Source: Apostichopus japonicus (taxonomy: Eukaryota; Echinodermata; Holothuroidea; Aspidochirotida; Stichopodidae). From it: a stretch of DNA of 64,000 nucleotides. The stretch covers positions 7,996,001-8,060,000 of the forward strand of contig NC_092561.1 of assembly GCF_037975245.1 (NCBI RefSeq), written 5' to 3'. The translations under genes and the position numbers were made by a program. Positions 1 through 13,026 of the stretch are shown here, one piece after another; the stretch's first letter is position 1, and each line of letters begins with the position of its first letter. The notes beneath the pieces are model-generated. The model had not been told where the DNA came from. It searched no databases and saw only the letters and a program-made list of their open reading frames with translations.

Positions 1-1384
1 ATTTTTCCACGCTCATATCCTTTGGTAGGCTTGGCGAATCGATTACGTAACACACAGGCTATCGTTCTAGACATGGTAAAAGGTGAAAAGTGGGCAGTGG
101 CGAGAAATGAACAGCAGTCTTACTATAGGGAGGATTTTCAAATGGTGCACCTTTGCCTTTAAAGAAGACAGACTTTTAATCTATAGTGTTAAAGTCTCAG
201 TACGTGTTTGCCAAATTCAAACTTTGACCTTTCCATCTTACTGCACTAACAGTTCAGTGAAAATGACACAGTTTTATGCAAATTTCATACCGAGATTCAT
301 TATTTTTATGAGCTATCTGTCGTTTAAATTTTGAGCTGATTAAAATTCGCAAGATGTAAATAACGTCCATAGACTTCAATCAAAATTTGCAAGCCCCGCC
401 CAACAGATCATGCCCCAATCAAATATGTCTGTTTTTGTTTACGGCCGTTAGGCCTAGACTTACTATTACTTTCGTGGCTAGCCTGTCTTACGTCCCTGCT
501 ATTGAACTTTCTCTTAGTCTTACCGATGTTGCTTGTGAAATTGTGTCATTTCCCTCCATTGCAAGGAATATACAGGTGTTTTCAGATGTTTTCTCTGTGG
601 AATTGAAAAAATGAATGATACAAGTATGCGTTACAATATTGATCGCGCCGCATGTGCAAATTATTTATGTTTACATTTTGCAATGAATATGCTGACATGG
701 GCGGTCGCAGTGATTTTACGGTATATCATTTGTACCATAAGGGCGACAGTAAATAAATTTCCTTCTTTCAATTACAACAGTTGTTTTCCATTAAACCCAC
801 CTGCATTTGGAATAAGAAACATTGAATCTACTTGGGAAGTTTGTTTTCCGAAATTCATCAGCAAACATGTATTGAGACTTTAAGTTACGACATGACTAGG
901 GATGTGTTCCCAACTACATAGTGAAAAAAATGGATCATATTTTACTAGTTTTTGTAAAAGAATGGATTAACCTCCCAAATTGATGTTCTGAACTTTTTTT
1001 GGAACGTTTGAAGGATATATTCCTGTACAGTATATTGTTTAACAATGGTGAAGGTGCAGTCCAACACAATATTGCAATAAAAAGTAGATGTTTTGAGTCG
1101 ATTTTGATATTTTGTTCGCATTGTTTACGGTATATTAAGTCAAAGATCATATGTGGAAAGCAGAGACGGAAGTTTGAAAACCTCTTGAAATATTATAACT
1201 GAAGAAAACAATACATTAGATAAGATTCATACTTTGGTATGTAGATCCCTTCTAAGTGAGTAAAACATAATCCTACTGTTTAGTAAATTTGTTAAAGGTC
1301 ATTAAAGGTCAAGAGAGGTCATAGTCTGAAAACCTTGTAAACATGATCATAAATTTCCACAAAACTAAAGATTTACTTCGCTCT
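1..1384. other. AT-rich spacer, no gene seen
   Basis: Short open frames of 60-90 codons occur on both strands. None has recognisable domain content or convincing splice context, so they are treated as chance. The only structured signal is the triple AGGTCA array near its end, listed separately. Confidence 0.6.
1296..1321 (+). promoter_or_regulatory. Three AGGTCA half-sites at 10-bp period
   Basis: AGGTCA occurs at 1296-1301, 1306-1311 and 1316-1321, separated by the 4-bp spacers TTAA and AGAG. AGGTCA direct repeats with a 4-bp spacer (DR4) are the classical binding site of thyroid-hormone/LXR-type nuclear receptor heterodimers. The spacing is seen directly; receptor binding is an inference. 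Confidence 0.3.
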
Positions 1385-1601
1385 CCTCTCGTACCTGTCT
1401 CCCAGATCACATTCGAACATGCTCTAAACTTTCTACTTTCAAAAGTCTACTTAAGACCCATCTTTTCATTTGTTCTTTTGTAAATTAATTTGCCTTTCTT
1501 TGTAAAGCGCCTTGAGCAGTGACCTTTGTCTACTGATTTGGCGCTATATAACTCTCATTTATTATGATTATTATGATTATTATTATTATTATTATTATTA
1601 A
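1385..1601 (+). mobile_element. LINE 3' end (non-LTR retrotransposon tail)
   Basis: The first part translates as the C-terminal end of a non-LTR reverse transcriptase ORF, including the run TFKSLLKTHLF, then a stop. A short 3' UTR follows with an AAAGCGCCTTGAGCAGTGAC block and GGCGCTATATAA, ending in an (ATT)n tail. A KTHLF-like tail just before the stop is common in CR1/RTE-type LINE ORF2 proteins of marine invertebrates. Everything upstream is missing, as expected for a 5'-truncated insertion. A second copy lies inverted at 16.15-16.30 kb, which supports a dispersed family. Confidence 0.6.
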
Positions 1602-2210
1602 CCTGCACACACCTATCTACACTGGCATTATTGACTGGTAACATTTATATTAAAAATTAACAGAAATGATTGTTGCCAGATTTTACCAATCTTTTAATAA
1701 TCTATTTTAATAACTCTCGATTGCGTACCAAATATTGATCAGAGGTTTAAACGATTGTTTAAAACTTTCTGCCAAGATAATGCGAAAGTGGATCCTTACT
1801 GCATGCATGTATGTTAAGGTCATCGATATTGGCACACAAATTGAAGCACGGCAAATACTTTTGTAGAGGCTCTTAACCATTTATTAATAATAAAGGCAAC
1901 AAATTATCTCAAATCATTATTTATTTTATTATTTTGTAATGGTAAAGTTTTGGAAATGAGCGACCTTTTTCAAGGTCATGCGCGTAGACTACAAAAATTG
2001 GCTCATTCCCTCTTGTACTGACTGGTACGGTATCAAAAGTCATCATCATAAATGTAGTCTGTACATAAATAGCTCTAATATGTTGCATGTAGAGTTTGAA
2101 GTTTTAATTTCATAATTGACCAATTCTGCTGGTAGGAATAAATAACACAGCTTTTAATATGTCTACAGTTTATTTATAATCCACAGTGACATAGCTAGTA
2201 CAGTCTGAAA
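1602..2210. other. AT-rich spacer
   Basis: No open frame above background, no RNA-like structure and no repeat was noticed here. Confidence 0.5.
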
Positions 2211-2320
2211 TATATATATATAATTGAAATCGTAGTGAGTTGGAAAATCCATAACAGTGTAAAAACATGCAGCCTCCACAGGGATTTGAACCCGGGCCTC
2301 CCGCTTTATATGCGGACACC
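2211..2320 (-). mobile_element. Truncated tRNA-derived SINE with TA tail
   Basis: Read on the minus strand, a tRNA-like 3' half (T-arm with GGTTCAAATCC as a B-box-like core, acceptor end GGAGGCT) is followed by a tail, a GTTTTTAC T-run, a block matching TTTTCCAACTCA, and a short (TA)n tract. The same tail follows the fuller copy at 29.0-29.1 kb. The head is cut off near 2320, inside the anticodon arm, and (TA)-rich satellite follows it. It is a family member and not a functional tRNA gene. Confidence 0.6.
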
Positions 2321-2480
2321 CGCATATACATCTATATATATACATATATATATATATATAGATATATATAGCTATATATGAATATATAATTATATGTGTA
2401 TGTATATGCATTCATATCTTTACATAGAAACATATGTATACATATATGTATAAATGTGTACATATACATATATTTGTATT
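2321..2480. repeat. TA-rich microsatellite
   Basis: Interrupted (TATA/CATA)n sequence abuts the truncated SINE. The 82-codon minus-strand open frame running through it is only the I-Y-I-Y translation of the satellite. Confidence 0.8.
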
Positions 2481-5400
2481 AATATATTGTCCTTATACAT
2501 CACCAAATAGTAAATTTTCATGACATGATATGTTCTAGACACACTGTCTGCTCGCTACCAAGCAGCACAGTTGTGGTACACTTCAATATATCAATTTCCG
2601 TTGAGGGAATGCAACCAAGCGTTCAAGGTTAGACTTTCAGAGGTTATGAAGAAAAGTGCAGCTAATATTGAGTTTGCTGTTGCTATGTACAAGCAGTGTG
2701 TTATTCAAACTGCAAACTTGCTGCAACATAAATTATCACAACAAAACCATATCATTAATGGCCAAAATGGCAAATTTCTGATCTCACTTGATTTGTCTAT
2801 CGTCTGGTATGGTGATGTGACTGATGTCATTATATAACTGTGTGGCTCTGGTCACAAAGGTAGAGAAAGGTTTGGAGAATTGTAAGAGGGAACAGCTAGT
2901 TTGTTTTAACCATAGCTCAGGGTTGTAATTATGAATAAATCATGTTTTGTATTCATGTTTCAATATCTATATTTTTCATATATATATTATATAATCTACA
3001 TAAAATGCAATGAACTGTATACATAAAAAACGTACACGTTTGTTTGTATACAGGTATTCAAAATGGCAACAGCAACGATGAATTAAGGCATAAAAAACCC
3101 CAAAAAAGACATGAAGTGTTTGCCAATAAAAAACTAAATCATGGACAAACAATGTTGTAAAATAAAAATCGTGGAAAAAGGATGTAACAAATTATGAAAA
3201 ACAAATGTAGCAAAAAATTTACCTGAAAATTTGTGGGACAAAAACATTTAATTGCATGTGATCATAAAGCTGTTAATAACCCTCATTATGTAAAATTTTT
3301 TCAAATAGTTGCAGCAATGGATTTTGCATGCAAGGACAATTTTTTATGTTCATCTGAGACGGCCAAATTACTGTTCAGATAATCAAAATCAGCTCTTTTT
3401 GGGGTCGTCAGACAGACCACTATTGCTTCCATCAATTTCGGAATTCATTGTACACTAATCGCTCCCAAATAGGTAAAAAGATAACATGGCGTCACCCCCT
3501 AAAGCTGGTGTACGTGTTCTATGCCACCAGACCTGCTGGTCTCTGCTACAGTGTACATATTTTTAGTTCTTTTTTGGCTTGCTTCATTTTGCTATCTGGA
3601 CAACCAAGAAATAAATAATCCTTAAAACTGGTAAAAAATCCTTAAAATTTTGACCTAGAGCTGCCTTATCAATTGATAGATTGATCAATTGATAGATTGA
3701 TCGGTATCCGCTATGAATATGTCACACTGCATATTGGATCAAAATGAGTCATGCTGAAGCACAAATTTGCCGGCTGCCATAAAACGCTGCTCAAACCAAG
3801 GGCCTCGAAATATCCTTTGCAACTTGGGGTACAATTTTTAACTAAATATTGTATATATATGAATAGCCTATATATTTTGTATTTTACGAACTACATCACC
3901 CTTCACTTGCAAATAATAATGTCACAGCGCTCAAACAAAAACATCGTTGTTTGATGTCAGCTTTTGGCGCAGGGTTTACATAAGAGCCTGTGTGTGTCCC
4001 ACTGACTTCTTGAGGATATGTTTGTCCAACGCCAATTTGGAATGAAAAGGAAGAAAAGAAACTAAAAATTCAGTTTGGTTAGCCGACCATAAACTTGAAC
4101 AAAAAGTGAATTTGATTTGGCACTCTCTATTGTTCTTTCTGGTGGTATTAAAAAGGCATGACCTAATATTGCACTATTGTACAAGAGGTCGTTGTACCTA
4201 ATACCAAGTACAGTATGCAGCTTGTGTACATTTAGCTCCAAATATAGTGGTGGGTAGGACTCTTTACGAAATTCGCAGAAAATATTGAAGTTGAATAAAC
4301 TTGCCATATTTAACATGAACCTTTGTCCCACTTACTGACTTTTGGGGATATGTTTGTCCAATGCCGATTGGGAAATATTGAAGTTTAATATACTTGTCAT
4401 AATTAATATATATAATCAGTACCGGCAGCTGAACAAATGAGTTCATTGCAGCTTTATATCTCCTGTAAGTCTAGAATATTTTGAGTACAACTCACTGGGC
4501 TGAAGTTTTAATTGAATAATTAGGGAGGGGATGGGGAGGGGGAGGGGAGGGGGTGGGTGGGTGGGGGAGGGGGAGTGTCAAGGATAGCTTGTAAACTTCA
4601 CCAGCCGAGTGTATATCATGGCAAATCCAAGAGCAAAGATTTTTAATCCGCTTTAGCCTAGATAAGACAATATTAGACCTATATTGTAACACATCATATA
4701 AGTTACATTCTCTCAGTGGTCTTACGATACGTGCGTACAACACTCTGGACTGAAAGTGCTCATTGACTAAATGTGGGAGAGAGTGGGAATCTTCTTCACT
4801 TTTTACACAAATGATATATAAAAATGGCAAACGTGGTTACCATATAGTGTGTATCCATGAATGCAAGTTGATCGATACTAAGAAAATCTGACTTTCGACA
4901 ATTTTGGATTTTGACGTTTATGAAAGCCATGGCTGGTTATTTTGCTTAGAGTTTTTAGGCTGTCCTGGATTCAAATCTACAGTAAAACAATAGAGTGATG
5001 TGTAATTGAAAGTGGAAGCATATATGGCTATACATACATACAGTGTGTGACAGTTCTTAAGTAATGATATACTAGTTAATACTGTACATAGAGTCTGCTT
5101 ATAGTGTACACCCAGTATAACACAATACTCTTTACGTACTACATATGCTCTATACAGATCTGCGAAGGGAATTTTCTTTTTAAAGAGAGAACCTGTTTCT
5201 TTTTACTTCCGTTGACCTCTTGCACAGTAGGGTACATGCATGCGATTTGACAATGAGTTTGTTCGTACTCGAAGCGTACAGTGCATGTGACCTTTTACTG
5301 TACATGCATTGAACTCTTCTATTTGTTGTAGGCTATATATATATGATATATCCATCTACTACTATGTACAGTACAGGATACATGCACTATTTGTGTGTGT

Positions 5401-5968
5401 GTGTGTGGGTTTGAATAATGCATTCATTCCATGCTTGTTCCATTCATCATACTTAATATCCATATAGAGCTATATATTAAACTGGTAATTACTACTTAAT
5501 GACATATCTGTGAGACTTGATGAGATATATGATATATGTTAATATTTAAAATGTGTTACTGCAAGATGCAATGTTATAAATGGAATAAAGTATTAAACTT
5601 CTGAGAAAGAGGAATTGGGATGGGAATTCAATCGAGTATGGTGGAAGGGGGGGGGAGGGGAGATGGGGATGAAGGGATTGCAGATGGAGGTAGTGGGAAT
5701 GGATTTATAAAGTTACAAGAAATAAAATTATCTTTGATTTTTACAAAGCAATTTTGAATGTTAATAACTGTAAAAACTAATATTGCATGCAATTAACAAA
5801 AAGAAAAGAAAAAAGGAAACCCCACAGAAAACAAAGAAACAAACTGCAAGAATTGCTTAATGCATCTTTTGCTGCTTTGTAGTAGTTTGAAATGTATATT
5901 CATGAACATGTATATGACATGCAGTAAATATACATTGTATGCTACCATGTATGATTAATAATGGGTCG
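2481..5968. other. Spacer with one unassigned ORF and a G-run
   Basis: An 88-codon plus-strand open frame at 2571-2837 (contains KKSAANIEFAVAMYKQCV) has no recognised domain and may be chance. The segments 3999-4045 and 4325-4380 share diverged copies of a sequence containing GGATATGTTTGTCCAA. No gene was identified. Confidence 0.5.
4522..4575 (+). other. G-rich tract, quadruplex-capable
   Basis: About 54 nt contain many runs of three to five G separated by single A or T. The density of G-runs is enough for G-quadruplex formation on the plus strand. Function is unknown. Confidence 0.5.
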
Positions 5969-6350
5969 TCTACCCAGTATATTTGATATGGGGTGTTACC
6001 AATATTTATTCCAGAATGCATGTAAAGATAACGAACATTACTACAGTCCGGCAGAATCAGAAGTCATTGGATTGTATCATTTACATTTTAGCCATTAAAA
6101 TAGAAATTGCTAGCCTACAATTATAAACTGGATGATCCCACCAGTCCACCCCTTCTCTACTCAGTATATCGGATATGGGGTGTATCCAATACTTATTCCA
6201 GGTTGCATTGTAAAGACACAGACAGTACTATAGTCCGGCAATATCAGAAGTCATTGGAGTGTGTCATTTACATTTTGGCCATAAAAATAGAAATTGCTAG
6301 CCTACAATTATAAAACTGGATGATCCCACCATTCAACCCCTTCCCTATTC
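5969..6350. repeat. 187-bp tandem duplication
   Basis: Two diverged head-to-tail copies start at 5969 and 6156. Both include the shared block GAAATTGCTAGCCTACAATT and GGATGATCCCACC. Small indels and substitutions indicate an old local duplication. Confidence 0.85.
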
Positions 6351-9256
6351 AACAAAGAAATTGTAGTTGATATTTGTGATCTTTTTCCCTTTTTCCCCTT
6401 TTTTTTTTGGTGCTATAATTTTAAAAACTCTGGTAACCATACTGGCAGGTTGTCAAAACAATTGCCATTATTATAAAATTTAATGCTTAGTTGCCAATAT
6501 TTTATCAGATCTAGATTTCTTTTAGTAACCACCTTTATACCTTAAAACAGTCATGAGGGGGTAATATATGCCTATCAACAAGTAGATATCACTTTCCTGG
6601 AAGTCTTGTCAAATGTTCTTCTTTGGTGGCTGACTTATAGCCAACTTTCTTTCAAAGTGATGATAAATTTCAAAAAACTTATTTTGGTCTTATTTTTTTC
6701 ATTTTTTCACCCTTGGATCGTTGACTCATGTTACTATACTCAGTATAAGTTACACCTGTACCAGCTATCCGTACACATGCACACAGATACATACACACGA
6801 ACACGCATACATACAGACATGTGTACATCAAATTGGTTTTGATTAATGAGTGAAATCCCCATCTTCGCTAAGTGTGTGTACAAACGCCTGCTGTGTGTTC
6901 TGTTATTTAAACAGTCACTCGAGATGTAAGTGGTTAAGATTACAGCACATTTCAGTTAAAAAGTGCAGTCATCATGTAAAAGCCGTAAATCAAGCCGGGA
7001 ACGATGCAACTTTCATTGGGACAGTCGGGTTTCTAAAGAGGGGGTTTAGCCTGGCAGTTAAATTTATTGGCTTTTTCCAGGATGACATACTATGAGGACC
7101 CATAATTTTAACAGAGATAGACAGAAGAGACATATATGTTTGTTTTGATATTTATATACAATTTATCTTTTGACAACTTTTCATGGAAAAAAAGTGATAA
7201 CTTAATTTTTATGAGGATCAGATTTTCATTCAGGTGGGGGGGGTGGGGGTGTTATAAATTTGATTGGGATTGGGACAGGGATTGTACGACAGAGAAATAT
7301 TAAACTGGATACTGCATGGACAATGTAAAAATGGTTCAATTATGGAAACATGTCTTGTTAAGTTGGAACATGAATTAATTGTCTCAGAATAGATCATTAA
7401 ACGTAGGCGATGACTTAACAGTATATACTTTTCTATTTCTTCAAATGAAAAAGATAGAAAAAGCCTTTCAGTTTAGAGTGAAACATTAGATATTCCTAAA
7501 TGTTTGTTTTTAGTTTTATAAGATCGTTCACTTGTCTCTGTATATGTCAATCAGAGAAGGTTGTTGGTGTACGTTTAGTACAACTGGCTGGAACCATTCG
7601 CGAGCACATTCGCGAGCACAGGAATTAATTCAGGACTTACACGCAGGAACGTTTACCGTTACGTTCGTCAACCCAAATTAACATCGCGTCATTCAAAGAG
7701 TTACTGGCAATAAACTGCAAATGTGCACAAATTTAAAGATGCATAAAATTAAAAGCAATTAAGAGGTTAAAATATTAAAATTTTAGGGTCAGAATTTTTC
7801 ATGTTGGATTAAAACAGTCTATAATTAGTCAATTATATCGGCAACCAAATCATGCAATAAAATTATGGATCCACGTAGATGATCTGTGAGGTTCCAGGTA
7901 CCCTCTGTCAAGAAAATCAAACAAACTTGATATATTCATAACCCACATTATTCCCTTATATTGAGACTTTTTGAATGGATAATTTTAAGTGTACAAACAA
8001 TTTAGGTAATTAACCGTCACATGTATCTTTAACACATGTATGCATACTTGTTTAGGTGTTACACAAAAATTATTTAGATAGTAATCATTGATCAATTTAT
8101 ATACATGCATACATCATGTTTACATTGCGTTACTTATATATAAAGTTCTTAATTAACTCTTAACCAGTATTTTGTTAAGTCTTTTTAAGACTTTATAGGA
8201 GACTTCCTTTCCCATTTTACACAATTGGCGATAAACAAATCAATGAATTAAAACAAATAATTGGGGGCATTTTATGAATATGTAATAGCATTTATACATA
8301 TAAAGTAAAAAACACCAGCATATTTAGCAATGTAAAAAGGAAGTGTGTTCAGATCTTGACTTCAGTTTCATAAGTGTGTGAGAGTCACTTGATGACTATT
8401 AAAAGCTAGGTTACTACACTTGAGGCATCTCTGTGTCTGCCTTCTTCAACCATGAGCCGTCTGCTTAGAACGCAGCTCACGAAGACATATTAAAGGGTGA
8501 CTTTCGGCACAAATTTTCAAGTTTGAAACGTTGGAGATCGTTAAGAACACAGCCTTACTATCAATCCATATTGTATTTCTATACCACCTTGAAAAGTTTT
8601 GAGACATGACCCTCTACACATCTGAGTCCCATCAATAGAAGTGGCTGGACCTATTAGTCTAACACAGAGACAGTTTAAGTGGGTCACACAGAGACCCGTT
8701 TAAGTAGGTCACTCCGTGCCTCACATGCAAGTAAAACCGCGATAGGAAAACGTGAAGGCATTTATGGCCCTAAACAATGGTTGTTATTTTAACGCTTTCC
8801 AAATTTGTCAAGGACAATTGGTATCGAATGTCGTCCAAGGTTACTCTGTATGCATGGCAGTAAAAGAACATGTTCTAGAGAGTGATTATATAGTTTGTTA
8901 AACAAAGGATTAACATTAAACATTAACAGGCCTGCTCAAATTAAAGAGCCCCAAGTCATCAGTTTATGGCTTCAAAGGAACGTTCCTAAGATTTTTAAAT
9001 ATTTTATTGCCGAGTATATCTCGAAAACAGAAACTTGCTTAAGAAATGTTTTACTAGCAGTCAAATTTTGTTTTCTTTTCCTTGGACTTTGACATATCGA
9101 GACTAAAATTCTGCCCGAAGTTTGTCCTTAAAAATTTAACTGCCCGCTGTCAGAATGTAAATATATATTTCTTGGACGATACTGAAGCATAGATTATCAT
9201 GTTGCCTGCTTCTACAGTGAAGTATATCATTGATCCAGTTGTATCTCGTGCATGGC
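6351..9256. other. Spacer without recognisable gene
   Basis: AT-rich sequence with chance open frames up to 81 codons. A block at about 8640-8720 (GCTGGAC, TAGTCTAA, ACACAGA) resembles one at 28,225-28,265, so both may be fragments of one dispersed repeat. Confidence 0.5.
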
Positions 9257-9274
9257 ATATATACTGTATATATA

Positions 9275-9361
<87 letters not shown>
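9257..9361. repeat. (TA)n microsatellite
   Basis: A short stretch of CTGTATATA repeats leads into an uninterrupted TA tract of about 70 nt, then TATG repeats. Open frames on both strands here are poly-(IY) translations and not genes. Confidence 0.95.
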
Positions 9362-10078
9362 GTGTGCGTGGGAAGTACAGTTACCTCTAACTTAGTGACA
9401 CACTTATTCAAGGTCGGCATGCTTATTTATAAGGTGTCTGAGGAAAGTGTTTCAGTCTGTTGTGTGTAGAAGACATAATATATAGTTATTGTACACCCTC
9501 CACAAGTGTGTGGGCTGAAGAAAAGATAAATTGCATGAGAGCACAATTGACAACTACCTGTATGTAAGCTCTGCCAATTAGCATTTCGCTGTGTGTGTTT
9601 GTTAGTAAATGTTTTCATTACTGTATGGGCGGTGTGTGTGTGAAGTAGGGGACTATAATGGCAATGGGCAAAGAGTACTAGGTAAATTTATAGCTTTCTC
9701 AATCTGCAAGCCAAGTTTTATCACAACCATACCCTTTTCTTTAACTCCCTTTCCCTTCCAGGGATCGACCAAAGATTTTATTAAATGAAAGTGTAGGGGG
9801 GGGGGGTGGAGGAGGGGATACATTGGCACTGGGGTAGTTGAAGCTGGCTCTCAAATAGGAAGGATACTAATCCCACACTCTCCTAGCCCCAAAGGTTGCA
9901 TTTAAAAGTTGGACTTGAAGTGGTGCACTCTGAGTCTGAGGCATGTTTATTCTAGGAAGTAGGTTAATGATTAGGTCTAAATGCAAGGTTATGCTGATAA
10001 CTATTTTTTGATATATGTGTGAGTTGAAAAAGTGGGTGTGTTTACCTTGATGCCAACCATACTTGGCTCTTGCCTTTC
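9362..10078. other. Spacer, includes G-rich run near 9796
   Basis: No gene-like signal. A run of ten G at about 9796-9806 lies in a purine-rich patch. Confidence 0.5.
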
Positions 10079-10235
10079 CATTCCTCCCCCCTTCCCTTCC
10101 CTTCCCTCTCCTCTCCTCTCCTTCCCTTCCCTCCCCTCCCCTCCCCTCCCCTCCCCTCCCCTCCCCTCCCCTCCCCTCCCCTCCCCTCCCCTCCCCTCCC
10201 CTCCCCTCCTCTACCCTCCCCTTCCCTACCCCTTC
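10079..10235. repeat. (CCCCT)n minisatellite
   Basis: A pyrimidine-only array with a 5-bp period is most regular at 10,131-10,205 and has diverged CCTTC and CTCTC units on its left. All six-frame open frames here are PLPSP or GRGGE translations of the repeat. The minus strand (GGGGA)n could form G-quadruplexes and the plus strand i-motifs. Confidence 0.95.
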
Positions 10236-12676
10236 CCAAATGCAAATTTGGCTTTGTAAAAATACACATCAAATTTTACAGTTTATAAGTTTGTAAGATC
10301 TGCACGTAAGTTTCTCAAAATATTGGGTCTTGGCACTCAATCCATAATTCCATTCCAATTATGTGAACAGAAATTCAATTGTAAACTACACTAAGTGACA
10401 AAGATTCCTTTTGATTTCATGTTGTACAACAGGTTGAACTCATGCATTTAATTGCCCTTTATTAATTTATAATGAACAAATGCTTTCAGAGTACAGCATT
10501 ATTTAAAACTACTTAAATTCTTACCTACCGATCAAATTTTATTTTTTTAATTCATGACGTGCTGTGCCTATACTTTGGTGATGTGAGACATAGACTTGAT
10601 ACTGTATATGTTAGTTGTGGGAAAAAAATTGCCTTAAAGTTATTGTAACTTTATATCGTAATACTTTCCTTTGTTATGTTATTAAGTTATCCTTCAAATT
10701 TGTTTAAATGCTGACAATGGTGAACATGGTGTGACGTTTCCCTTATAGTGTTACTATAAAATTAAGTTGAGCATCTACTGTATATGCATTCCAGCCTAAA
10801 GGTAGGGAGTCACCCAACGTTTTGAAAGGACGTTTCCTCAAAAACTCATCATGGAACTACTTCTTCAGGTTATACCGACGTTACATAAATGTTCCGTAAA
10901 ATCTTTCAATTTGCTGCATTTTACGCTGACAGTCGTACCATGTTGTGTGATGTTCCTTTGGTAGGCAAGTGCGGTCAAATTTTGTTGGATAAGTCTACAA
11001 GTGGACACACACAAGTGGACACACACCCTTTTCAAGTGGACACACACACCCTTTTCAACCACACACAAATATCAAATATATGTAAACTAGACAAATAAAC
11101 CTCTGTAGTAAAGGTAAAGGTCGCTTATGTTTTTAAAAAGGATATTTTCTTCAAGAAACGTCATTGCAAGTTTGTTTGTCAATATGTATAATGCATAACA
11201 TGTTGAAATACTATGTTCCATGAAATAATTCTTAACCCTGACATTGTTTATTCAGACTGCTGTTTGTATAATCCATGATTTTTTTTTCCTAAGTACTACA
11301 TATGTGGGTCGGTATAATCGTACGGTCATTTTCTGATTATGTAGACCTATACCGTGCACTACGGCATATTAAAGGTAAATTTTACACTGATGAGTAGCAC
11401 TGGAGCCTGTTTATATCAATTGAATTTTTTTTTTTTTGCAATTGCAGTTGATGAAAACACGAGCAGTCAAAGTAATTAAAATAGTCTCGAGGACGTGACA
11501 TAAGTCTGAAAGACTTCCTTTAACTTGTTAGCGATTCGTAACTGCTTATATACTTGCCACAGCCGATTTGTACAGTATGTGTTAGTGTTTGGAGGTACTG
11601 TGATGATTATGAGATGCCAAATGTGTAAACATACATTCTGTGGAGAGATAATATCAGCTTGGTCTCCATTTGGTTTGTAAGGAATTTACTGTACTTATTC
11701 AGGGGTGTGCACAAAGAGGTGGTTGGGAGGGAGGGAGGGGAAGGGCCGGGGGGGTTCAGCGCATGGCCTTCCATTAGCTGTAGGACAAAGTGGTTCTTTC
11801 TGTGCAATTTTTTTACATTCGGCTGGGAAAGATTTAGATGTCACTGATACAAGTGGACACACATCCCCCTTTTCAACCACACACAAAATATCAACAGTAT
11901 TCATTAGTACACCCTTGCCTTTAGAGATAATTATAGACCTACTTTGAATTCTAACTTTACCTCAGAACGAATCATTTGATGTCTTAACTTTTATTTCATT
12001 TCTGGCAGAAGATCCCCAGAACCCCCCTCTCCCCCTCCTCCCCCCTCCTACCACCATCCCACCCACATGAGAGTGACTGCTTCAGAAAGCCCATAAACAC
12101 TTCCCATTAACACTCCTAAAAGAATTCTTTAAGAGTTGCCTCTGGCCTAGCTTGGTGAAGGTTCAAGCTGCTATACTGTACCCAAAACAGCCGGTGGAAA
12201 AATTTAAGATTTCCCCGCCCCCCCTTTAACCCTCCACCCCTCCACCTACCCTTAATTTAAATCTTTTACACGCTACTGCATGTTAGATTAAATAAAAAAA
12301 ATAGTAAACTTTCAGTATGCTGACAAGTACAGTATTTACAATCATTAAAAGAACATGACTGGACTATCGAGAGGAAATGTATTTATTTAACCAAGAGGAT
12401 GTTTGTTTGAGAGTAAAGGAACATGCTAACTCAGAACTGAACTTTTCCCTGAACACAAATTAAACATGTTTGACCGGGAAGTTCACACAGTCCTACAAAG
12501 GGTTAATTAACTCTTTAATTTAAGTTGAATGGTAGTCTTGTCCAAAGACTTTTTTGCTATATTAGATTATAAAGTGAAAACAGCCTACGACCTTGTACCG
12601 GATCAAAAGAGGGTGCTATACTGTGTACAAGGGAGAAAACTCAAAACAAATTTGATTCAATCACATATCATATATA
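10236..12676. other. Spacer with two related GTGGACACACA cassettes
   Basis: Short cassettes built from AAGTGGACACACAC and CCCTTTTCAACCACACAC occur at about 10,998-11,068 (partly triplicated) and 11,850-11,888. No gene is seen. G-rich (11,720-11,755) and C-rich (12,018-12,062) tracts are present. Confidence 0.5.
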
Positions 12677-13026
12677 CAGGGATGTGCCCGCACTGGGTGG
12701 CCCCACCCAGCACTAAAAATTACCGCCCAGCACTGTCTTAAAAATCGTGAATCCCGCCCAGCACTATTTTCATCTAAAATCCCGACATTCCTAACAATAT
12801 ATTCAACATAAATTGAAAAAAAAAATAAAAAAATGTAAATTGTTAGCAAAACTAGTACTTTGTGTATGTGCTTAAAAGCTACACAAGTGCCAGCATTTAG
12901 CATCTGAGCACCTTCAAAAATCGAAAAATTTCTCAAAGGGGAGGGGGAAACCCCTCCCTCTTAGACCCCTCACCCAGGACGGCGATCATTATACTCAGCA
13001 CTCAGGAAATCCTGGGCACATCCCTG
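12677..13026. mobile_element. 350-bp MITE, hAT-like ends
   Basis: The ends are the perfect 13-bp inverted repeat CAGGGATGTGCCC (12,677-12,689) and GGGCACATCCCTG (13,014-13,026). Both flanks carry ATATATA directly against the repeat, compatible with an AT-rich target duplication, although low complexity weakens this. Inside are several CCCAGCACT or TCAGCACT motifs near both ends. CAGGG ends with a 7-8 bp duplication are typical of hAT MITEs; the assignment is tentative. There is no transposase ORF. Confidence 0.65.

Noticed and set aside
8490-8720. Possible TTAA MITE starting TTAAAGGGTGAC
   Set aside because: No matching inverted end was found nearby; only a weak resemblance to 28.2 kb.
9136-9469. 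Open frames of 63-94 codons on both strands
   Set aside because: They are translations of the (TA)n microsatellite (poly I-Y).
10032-10296. Overlapping open frames rich in Pro/Ser/Leu or Gly/Arg/Glu
   Set aside because: They follow only from the 5-bp CCCCT repeat, which stays open in every frame.
12661-12936. 91-codon minus-strand ORF
   Set aside because: Lies inside the 350-bp MITE and has no domain content.
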